DNA from: Stramonita haemastoma
Lineage: Eukaryota; Mollusca; Gastropoda; Neogastropoda; Muricidae
Length of the DNA: 15,000 nt
Reading direction: 5' to 3'
NCBI GenBank assembly: GCA_030674155.1
Contig: CM060323.1
Location: forward strand, 107,394-122,393
A program made the position numbers and the translations under genes. Below the pieces are notes generated by a model that saw nothing but the letters and a program-made list of their open reading frames with translations, did not search any database and was not told the DNA's origin. Positions 8,437 through 15,000 of the stretch are shown in pieces; position 1 is the stretch's first letter, and each line of letters opens with the position of its first letter.

Positions 8437-9590
8437 TGTGCTGCAATGTGCTCTTCTGTGCTGTGGTGTGCTGCAATGTGCTCTTCTGTGCTGTGGTGTG
8501 CTGCATTGTGCTCTTCTGTGCTGTGGTGTGCTGCATTGTGCTCTTGTGTGCTGTAGTGTGCTGCATTGTGCTCTTGTGTGCTGCATTGTGCTCTTCTGTG
8601 CTGTAGTGTGCTGCATTGTGCTCTTCTGTGCTGTAGTGTGCTGCATTGTGCTCTTCTGTGCTGTGCTGTGCTGTGCTGCATTGTGCTCTTCTGTGCTGTG
8701 CTGTGCTGTGCTGCATTGTGCTCTTCTGTGCTGTGCTGCGCTGTAGTGTGCTTCATTGTGCTCTTCTGTGCTGTGGTGTGCTGCATTGTGCTCTTGTGTG
8801 CTGTGCTGTGCTGTGCTGCATTGTGCTCTTGTGTGCTGTGGTGTGCTGCATTATGCTCTTCTGTGCTGTGGTGTGCTGCATTGTGCTCTTCTGTGCTGTG
8901 CTGTGCTGTGCTGCATTGTGCTCTTGTGTGCTGTGTTGTGCTGCATTGTGCTCTTGTGTGCTGTGCTGTATTGTGCTCTTCTGTGCTGTGTTGTGCTGCA
9001 TTGTGCTCTTGTGTGCTGTGGTGTGCTGCATTGTGCTCTTGTGTGCTGTGGTGTGCTGCATTGTGCTCTTCTGTGCTGTGGTGTGCTGCATTGTGCTCTT
9101 CTGTGCTGTGGTGTGCTGCATTGTGCTCTTCTGTGCTGTGGTGTGCTGCATTGTGCTCTTCTGTGCTGTGCTGTGCTGCATTGTGCTCTTGTGTGCTGTG
9201 GTGTGCTGCATTGTGCTCTTCTGTGCTGTGCTGTGCTGTGCTGCATTGTGCTCTTGTGTGCTGTTGTTGTGCTGCATTGTGCTCTTGTGTGCTGTGCTGT
9301 ATTGTGCTCTTCTGTGCTGTGTTGTGCTGCATTGTGCTCTTGTGTGCTGTGGTGTGCTGCATTGTGCTCTTCTGTGCTGTGGTGTGCTGCATTGTGCTCT
9401 TCTGTGCTGTGGTGTGCTGCATTGTGCTCTTCTGTGCTGTGGTGTGCTGCATTGTGCTCTTCTGTGCTGTGGTGTGCTGCATTGTGCTCTTCTGTGCTGT
9501 GCTGTGCTGCATTGTGCTCTTGTGTGCTGTGCTGTGCTGCATTGTGCTCTTCTGTGCTGTGCTGTGCTACATTGTGCTGTGCCATACTCT
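8437..9590. repeat. 30-bp minisatellite, about 37 copies
   Basis: The consensus unit is TTGTGCTCTTCTGTGCTGTG followed by GTGTGCTGCA. I count 37 GCTCTT-containing units. Variation is mainly CTCTTCTG versus CTCTTGTG, TGGTG versus TAGTG, TTGTG or TGCTG, and an occasional extra CTGTG pentamer that makes some units 35 bp. Most units differ at few sites, so the array is young or homogenised. A 330-bp block (11 units) is duplicated (see findings). The unit itself looks built from CTGTG/CTGTGG pentamers. The array occupies over half of the 2.1-kb intron between GT92 exons c and d. Open frames of several hundred codons exist on both strands but only reflect the absence of stop codons in a unit whose length is divisible by three. 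Confidence 0.97.
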
Positions 9591-9799
9591 TCCGGTGCTG
9601 TGTTGTGTTCTGTGCTGTGTTCTTTTTGTTGTGTGGTCTTCTTTGCTGTGCTTTTCTCCTCTGAATCTGTTCTACATCATGTTGCATTTGTGCCATAATG
9701 TCATGGCATAATAATACGTGTTGTGTCAATTGCTACTATGCAATGCTGTTGTCCATTTTTTTCTTCTTCGACAACCTCACACCCCCAAACCAAACTCAC
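9591..9799 (-). other. GT92 intron, donor side next to exon c
   Basis: Degenerate GTGCTG-rich sequence decays from the minisatellite up to about 9655, then unique sequence follows. The intron donor is CGT|GTGAGT at 9799-9794. Confidence 0.7.
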
Positions 9800-10020
9800 A
9801 CGAAAGAAAGGTTTGAGGTAAAAGAAGTTGCGGGCCACGGCCACCTCGTCAAAATCAAGGCCCAGCACCCAGCCGTACCCTGCCAATCGCAGACGACAAT
9901 CCCATGTGGTCAGCACTTGTTCGTCACCAAACCGGTCGTTGGTTGTTCCGCGCCGTATGTCCCGTCCCCACGGTCGATCTTGGCATTCAACAAACATATT
10001 GCTGTCATGTGATATCCATG
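9800..10020 (-). CDS. GT92 glycosyltransferase, metal-site exon (c)
   Basis: This exon encodes the active-site strand: FGDEQVLTTWDCRLRLAGYG, then WVLGLDFDEVAVARNFF and LKPFFR. DFDE at 9845-9856 (- strand) is the D-x-D-E motif that binds the divalent metal and nucleotide sugar in this family. The preceding Q-x-x-x-x-x-D-C is also a family landmark. The donor TTTCGT|GTGAGT at 9800/9799 is in phase 0. The 5' limit is less certain. I prefer the acceptor ACACCTTCCAAAG|CATGG (exon from 10020, phase 1, with a CTAAT branch-point-like sequence 17 bases before), because it matches the phase-1 donor of exon b. A weaker alternative is AAG|ATCGACC at about 9988, also in phase 1. Confidence 0.85.
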
Positions 10021-10051
10021 CTTTGGAAGGTGTACATTAGACACTGAGTGG

Positions 10052-10065
10052 TGTTCGGGGCGCTA

Positions 10066-10099
<34 letters not shown>

Positions 10100-10345
10100 G
10101 TGTTACACATCACTATTTAACACACGTAAAAGAACCCACGGCAACAAGGAGGTTGACCCTGGCAAAATTATGTAGAAAAAAGCCACTTTGATAGGGGAAC
10201 AAAATACAGTTGCATGCAGGAAAAAGAAAAAAAAATAGGTAGGCGCTGCATTTGTGGCGACGCGCTCTCCCCGGGGAGAGCAGCCCGAATTTCATGCAGA
10301 GAAATCTGCTGTGACATAAAGTGGTACAAAATACAAAAAAAATAG
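10052..10345 (+). mobile_element. SINE family B, near-complete copy
   Basis: From about GTGTTCGGGGCGCTAGTC it carries a 37-bp core (10066-10102, GTCTTTCGGATGAGACGATA and on), then CACACGTAAAAGAACCCACG, GGTTGACCCTGGCAAAATTA, GCGACGCGCTCTCCCCGGGG, GAGAGCAGCCCGAATTTCAT and a tail of ACAAAATAC/poly-A. The core matches SINE A at 33 of 37 positions. A tRNA-like head is not clearly present, so the copy is probably 5'-truncated. It lies in the GT92 intron, about 30 bases from the preferred acceptor of exon c. The family also has the diverged 3' fragment at 3995-4140. Confidence 0.8.
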
Positions 10346-10445
10346 TTATATAGTTTGAAAGGTAAGCCTGAAACGCAGACTAATGCTTAGGCCTGCATAG
10401 TAAGACAGATTGACAGCCAGGCCTATTTATGAAATAGAAATGGTC

Positions 10446-10740
10446 GCCACCAGCCACTGTGGTGCAGAGGTTAGCATCTAGGGTTTTAGGCTAGAAGGTC
10501 GTAGACCTGTGTTTGAGTCCCAAAGTCACAGGGATATTTTTTTGTTTATATAACTCCAGCCCGCTCCTACCCAGAGTAAGTTTGCTATGGGCTCTTTGGG
10601 AAGACTGGGACCACATAGCCTGGTATAATTCACTTTAGGGATGTGATTTTGACAATGTGGCGCAAATCACTTGACCAACATTGCAGGCATTTTTCCCACA
10701 CAGCTGATTCTAATCTCAATATCTCAGCCATATAAAAAAA
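10446..10740 (+). mobile_element. Probable tRNA-derived SINE (family D)
   Basis: TGTGGTGCAGAGGTTAGCAT resembles an A-box and GTTTGAGTCCC (10511-10521) a B-box, at a spacing of about 50 bases. The sequence that follows (CCAGCCCGCTCCTACCCAGA, GGGCTCTTTGGGAAGACTGG) has no coding character and looks like a SINE body. The 3' end is uncertain, perhaps near the A-run at about 10735. Only one copy is in this window, so the family is inferred from the Pol III boxes alone. Confidence 0.5.
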
Positions 10741-10845
10741 TGTGCCTAATGTAAGTTTTCTGATTATTTTCTTACGAATTTGACTGAATTTTAGTTAATG
10801 TTAGAATATGGCTCACTGTTGACAATAGCACACAAGTCACAGAAT

Positions 10846-10856
10846 GGAGGAGAGAG

Positions 10857-10947
<91 letters not shown>

Positions 10948-10973
10948 CGGACGGACGGACGGACGGACGGACG

Positions 10974-11011
<38 letters not shown>

Positions 11012-11020
11012 TAGACAGAC
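10846..11020. repeat. Compound microsatellite (GA)n-(GGAC)n-(AGAC)n
   Basis: GA to 10944, about seven GGAC units to 10972, then AGAC units with single changes (AAAC, AGAT) to 11020. It is homopurine for the first 100 bases. It lies in the GT92 intron between exons b and c. Confidence 0.97.
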
Positions 11021-11127
11021 TAATCAGGCAACTAAAGCCATGTATACTACCTAAGACAAACAAATGAAGATGGACCCAGAAAGAACATATTACAGAAACT
11101 GACTTACCAACACAGACCCCTTCATAC

Positions 11128-11532
11128 CTGGAAGTTTGTACGGAAGCCTCACAAGCAAGCCAGTACTTTCGTAATGGCGAAGAACTTTGTCCACCTCCTC
11201 GGAGTGATTCAGGTCAAACAGCACGATCTTGTCCACCCCCAGGATACGCTGAATCTCAAACCACTCCAGGAGACGTCGAGCTTCCAGCTCATGGCCGAAC
11301 AACACTTTGGCGCACAGACCAGACTTCCGGGGCGCAATTCCGGTTGCTGGATGGGCAGGTACTCACTGGACTCGGCCGGACATGACGTAGAGGTGATGCT
11401 GACGTGAGCTACGCGAAGCTGTCGCTGAGAGTGCTGAAAGTGACAGCTGTAAACCACGCCCACCTGGGAGGAGTGTCGACGGGAGAGGGGGTCCACTTTG
11501 TTTACTTGGGTTTTGGAGAAATCCAGCACTGC
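11128..11532 (-). CDS. GT92 glycosyltransferase, exon b with an internal frame change
   Basis: The exon opens after the acceptor GTTATGGTTTCAG (AG at 11533-11534) in phase 0 with AVLDFSKTQVNKVD. It continues through GVVYSCHF and LRVAHVSITSTSCPAE to SSEYLPIQQPELRPG. From about 11305 the family sequence continues in another frame: AKVLFGHELEARRLLEWFE, IQRILGVDKIVLFDLNH and VDKVLRHYESTGLLVRLPY. The second half is the diagnostic start of the GT92 domain (E-x-x-R-x-x-E-W-x-x-x-Q-x-x-G-V-x-x-x-x-x-x-D). A shift equal to one missing or two extra bases is needed between about 11335 and 11305. The frame of the second half has a TGA a short way upstream, so no single frame spans the exon. The donor is CCAG|GTATGA at 11128/11127, phase 1. 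A stronger-looking GTAAGT at 11107 is in phase 0 and finds no phase-0 acceptor at exon c. Confidence 0.85.
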
Positions 11533-11630
11533 CTGAAACCATAACAGACATCGTTGATAATAGCCCGCAACATTGGATGTCTTCTAAAGCGGCATTGCAA
11601 TAAGCTACCAACGCAAACAAAGCACTGAGA
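11533..11630 (-). other. GT92 intron sequence next to exon b
   Basis: Short unique stretch containing the acceptor polypyrimidine region of exon b. It is bounded on the far side by the retroelement tail at 11631. Confidence 0.6.
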
Positions 11631-11818
<188 letters not shown>

Positions 11819-11837
11819 GTAAAATCTGAAGACAAGT

Positions 11838-11890
11838 AAGGCAAGACAAGGAGAAACTCTTTATTTCGAGGATAAAAGATAAAATAAAGA
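11838..11890 (-). mobile_element. Possible SINE A-like tail remnant
   Basis: CTTTATTTCGAGGATAA on the + strand resembles the TTTTATATCGAGGATAA at the 3' end of SINE A copies 2 and 3, and is preceded by CAAGACAAGG. Nothing further of the element can be followed. Confidence 0.35.
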
Positions 11891-12039
11891 GAAACTAAAC
11901 TGTCGATATATCCTCTTAGTTTACAGTTACTATAAGTATACATCAAATACTGGTTAAACAGAATGAAGTTGCTCTGATGTCAAGGTGACCTCATATTCTG
12001 TTCTCCCATCCACTTCTGTGCCTGTGGTGAGTTTGTGTC

Positions 12040-12745
12040 AAAACCTTTGGGGTTGGAGGTTCGCGGGGGACGGTCGTTGAGGGACGTTGTGGTGGTTGCC
12101 ACCTCATGTGGGTAACTCACTCAGTCTGGCTCCGCGACTGAGCTGATACTGTCGTTAGTAGGGGGCTTAGTAGGTGGTGTCCTGCGTATGTTAGCTCAGA
12201 GCATGCACCACTGAACACCACCAAAGTGACCCAGCAGAAGTGCAGGGCCCTTCTGGCTGGTTGCCCCGCAGCGGCCTGATATTGATGGGCATCCGAGGAC
12301 TTCCGACCCTGAAGATGAGACACAACGAATCTGGGCATGGCTGTGGCGGGGAGATTGAAATGCGCAACGTGGGAACAGCAGGACAGGGACGTCACAGAAG
12401 GTGAGGCAGCAAAAGAAAGAAAGAAAAAACTATGGCAGACACTAGTGGTCGTGTTCTGAGTGGTTCAGGGCCTTCTATGACTGACATGATGGCATAGCAT
12501 CAACACCAGGTTTGATGACATCAGTGATGACCTTCGGAAGATCTCATCCTCCTCCTTGTTCCTAGAATTAGTATTATACATAAATGTTTAGATTATATCC
12601 CCGAAGTCCGAATGCGGCTACCGTAATGATGAGTAGAAACCATCGCACTGGCAAAAATCTCACCATCGGTGAACTTTGGAGCTCTATCCGAGGAAAGAAG
12701 GAAAGGAAAAGTGTTTGGACTGTATTGCCCTCAATAAAGGTTTAA
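12040..12745 (+). mobile_element. Unclassified repeat-like block, possibly the untranslated end of a retroelement
   Basis: The block is GC-richer than its surroundings, has no sustained open frame, and ends with a canonical AATAAA (about 12734-12739) followed by T-rich sequence. It contains CTCACTCAGTCTGGCTCCGC and GTTAGCTCAGAGCATGCACC. The wording reminds me of repeats seen in gastropod genomes, but that is recollection, not a match I can show. It sits inside the GT92 intron on the opposite strand. An unannotated non-coding RNA or plain intron sequence remain possible. Confidence 0.3.
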
Positions 12746-12864
12746 AGTTTTATTATGGGAAAAACAATATAGCAGCAGCAGCACATTAAGTATAAGTACA
12801 ACAACATTAACTAAACTTCTTATCAGTTTGATGACATTTGTGACAACTAAATGAATTCTTAGTT

Positions 12865-13343
<479 letters not shown>

Positions 13344-13701
13344 ACGGGACAGCCTAGTGATCAGAACATTGCGCTGGCAATTTGACGACACGAGTTCGAT
13401 TCCCGTTGGAGGGGATTTTTCCCCTGGAGTTAACATCAGTGCTGACTCCACTCTCCCCAAAAGTCTTTCGGATGAGACTGTAAACCGAGGCCCCGTGTGC
13501 GAATGCACGCAGAACATCTTGCGCACACCTTAAATCCTGTTCCGCTTTTCGTAAGAGTAGGCCATTGTGTGCCGGTGGGAACAGATGACAATATTTACAC
13601 AAATGCATACACACGGGGACTGGATGTAAAAAAAAAAGCACAAGAGTGCTTATTCCATTATCCTTGATATAAAAGAATAGATCAAATCAAATCAAATCAA
13701 A
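13344..13701 (+). mobile_element. SINE family A, copy 4 (full length, tRNA-derived head present)
   Basis: This copy defines the family. The head GACAGCCTAGTGATCAGAAC and B-box GAGTTCGATTCCCG are tRNA-like. Then come GGGGATTTTTCCCCTGGAGT, the core at 13463-13499 (GTCTTTCGGATGAGACTGTA and on), and the middle block with AATCCTGTTCCGCTTTTCG. The hairpin AGCAC-AAGA-GTGCT follows at about 13637-13650, then a tail of ATCAA pentamers (13681-13700). Its 5' end starts exactly where a CA repeat ends. It lies in the GT92 intron, sense-opposed to the gene, with its tail about 40 bases from the exon a donor. Confidence 0.9.
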
Positions 13702-13739
13702 CCCCTCCCAGCCCACCCACGCAGGCACCTTACACTTAC

Positions 13740-13961
13740 CTCAGGTCCCAGAACCGGCTCTCGGTCCGGCAAGCGAAGACAGCACTTGAGAGGCAGGAGT
13801 ATCTTGCCTTCCTGGAACGCCACGATGTGTACCCGGGTACCCTTGGGTGGGGGTGCAGGGGGGTGGGGGTGGAGGGAGATGAAGGCGGAGTAGATGTAGA
13901 CCCTCATGGTAAACTCTTTGTCTTCAGGATTGACCTGCGGCCAGTCTGGGAACACTTGCAC
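13740..13961 (-). CDS. GT92 glycosyltransferase, first exon seen (a)
   Basis: The exon lies between the acceptor TATATCACACAG (AG at 13962-13963) and the donor CCTGAG|GTAAGT at 13740/13739, in phase 0 at both ends (74 codons). It reads VQVFPDWPQVNPEDKEFTMR, then VYIYSAFISLHP, a proline-rich stretch, KGTRVHIVAFQEGK and KCCLRLPDREPVLGPE. The YSA motif followed by a variable loop and a C-L-x-x-P-D segment is the N-terminal luminal part of GT92 enzymes, before the catalytic core. Members such as C. elegans GALT-1 are type II Golgi membrane proteins that transfer galactose to glycans. The donor and acceptor sugars of this protein are unknown. The anchor and start codon must be further upstream; none was found between 13962 and 15000. 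Confidence 0.82.
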
Positions 13962-14044
13962 CTGTGTGATATAATTATAGTTATAGAACTATCCTCGGAA
14001 GACGGAGTATGGCTAGTTTTTTAAATGGCGAGATAGCAGTACAC

Positions 14045-14459
<415 letters not shown>

Positions 14460-15000
14460 TTAAGATAACAAAATATCTCTCATTCTGAAAGCTTTACACA
14501 AATATAAAGTCAAGCTACGCACAACCTCAGGCTGACTTGACGCCATGAGTAAACAGAGTCTAAATGAAGTAGGCTGTCTACTATATTTTACAGGGATATA
14601 ATTCTGCCTAATATCCTCTAACACTGGACAGCATAACACAAAATGTACTTCATCCTCAGGAGCTTGTTTACATAATGGGCATAGTAACCTGGGGTCATCA
14701 ACCTCATATTCTCTGTATCTGAATTTATGGACATTTATATCTGATACACCGAGTCTAAACTTAGACATAATTCTGTTCAAATGAATGTCCATGTCAAGCT
14801 TTAGATAAGGTTTGACATCATGTGAACTTATAAATTGTCTGTACATTTGATATCTTTCACTGGTTTGTATATGATCACTCCATTGCTGCCATCGGCTGTC
14901 AATCAACCTTTGCCTGAAAGCGTTTATAAACCCTCTACAATTTCCAACACCTTGACTGAACCAAACAAATCCAAATCCGAGTTCACACAAACAGGTACGT
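14460..15000 (-). CDS. Non-LTR retrotransposon ORF2, C-terminal part (partial at window edge)
   Basis: The frame is open from the window edge to TAA at 14460-14462, about 180 residues. It lies past the polymerase core: CELGFGFVWFSQGVGN, then RQRLIDSRWQQWSDHI, MDIHLNRIMSKFRLGVSDIN and LLCPLCKQAPEDEVHFVLCC. The C-x2-C...H-x4-C arrangement in the last block is the zinc-ribbon-like module found at the C-terminus of many animal LINE polymerases, thought to help bind RNA or the target. LINE ORF2 proteins copy element RNA into DNA at a nicked target. The frame has no stop or shift in this part, so the copy may be young. The clade (CR1/Jockey-like) cannot be fixed without the polymerase domain. It lies upstream of GT92 exon a and could be in an intron of that gene. 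Confidence 0.82.
   Translation of the reverse strand, partial: RTCLCELGFGFVWFSQGVGNCRGFINAFRQRLIDSRWQQWSDHIQTSERYQMYRQFISSHDVKPYLKLDMDIHLNRIMSKFRLGVSDINVHKFRYREYEVDDPRLLCPLCKQAPEDEVHFVLCCPVLEDIRQNYIPVKYSRQPTSFRLCLLMASSQPEVVRSLTLYLCKAFRMRDILLS

Noticed and set aside
8437..9590. CRISPR-like regular array of 30-bp repeats
   Set aside because: There are no unique spacers; units are directly adjacent, and the surroundings are an animal intron.
8397..9711. Open frames of up to 381 codons on both strands (Cys/Leu/Val-rich or His/Gln/Ser/Thr-rich)
   Set aside because: They coincide with the 30-bp minisatellite. The unit length is divisible by three and has no stop in several frames on both strands, so the openness is automatic. 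No unique domain flanks them.
11102..11108. GTAAGT as the donor of GT92 exon b
   Set aside because: It matches the consensus better than GTATGA at 11127, but leaves phase 0, and exon c has no in-frame phase-0 acceptor. The phase-1 donor at 11128 has a partner. It remains possible if another exon is missed.
12117..12395. 92-codon - strand frame as an extra GT92 exon
   Set aside because: Exons a and b join in phase 0 with continuous family sequence, and this frame has no GT92 landmarks.

Overview
This is an animal nuclear genome window, most likely from a mollusc (probably a gastropod). The reasons are split genes with GT-AG introns, a very high microsatellite load, several tRNA-derived SINEs, a non-LTR retrotransposon end, and two gene families (cytochrome P450 and glycosyltransferase family 92) that are often expanded in lophotrochozoans. 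The organism is inferred from general character, not from a database match. No bacterial, phage or CRISPR feature was seen.

Two host genes converge tail to tail. At the left edge (2-172, + strand) is the last 56 codons of a cytochrome P450. On the - strand, five exons of one GT92 glycosyltransferase gene run from 13961 down to the stop codon at 5856: exon a 13740-13961, exon b about 11128-11532, exon c about 9800-10020, exon d 7436-7653, exon e 5856-6015. Splice phases agree across all four junctions (0/0, 1/1 preferred, 0/0, 2/2), and the exons carry the family landmarks in order, including the metal-binding DFDE. Exon b needs one frame change near 11305-11335 to keep the family sequence, so the gene is either broken or carries an assembly error. 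The 5' exons (cytoplasmic tail, membrane anchor, stem) are not seen and probably lie beyond 15000.

The rest is repeats. Between the genes (173-5855) lie three copies of one SINE family (A), a SINE with a well-kept tRNA-Thr-like head (C), remnants of two others (B, E), and GA, GT, CA and ATG microsatellites. The intron between exons d and c holds a 5-bp-based minisatellite (7723-8143), a CT tract and a 1.15-kb, 37-copy, 30-bp minisatellite (8437-9590). The intron between exons c and b holds SINEs B and D and a GA/GGAC/AGAC compound microsatellite. The intron between exons b and a holds a retroelement fragment, an unclassified repeat-like block, a 480-bp CA/CG tract and a full-length SINE A. 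Upstream of exon a are 200 bp of GA and the 3' end of a non-LTR retrotransposon (14247-15000, - strand).

The most interesting signals are: a 3' stem-loop with compensatory changes shared by SINE A, a retroelement fragment and perhaps the LINE end; repeated retroelement insertion inside microsatellites; a 23-bp perfect inverted repeat starting four bases past the GT92 stop codon; and a 330-bp higher-order duplication inside the 30-bp minisatellite. I found no convincing new multi-gene system. The long open frames over the minisatellites are by-products of repeat periods divisible by three.
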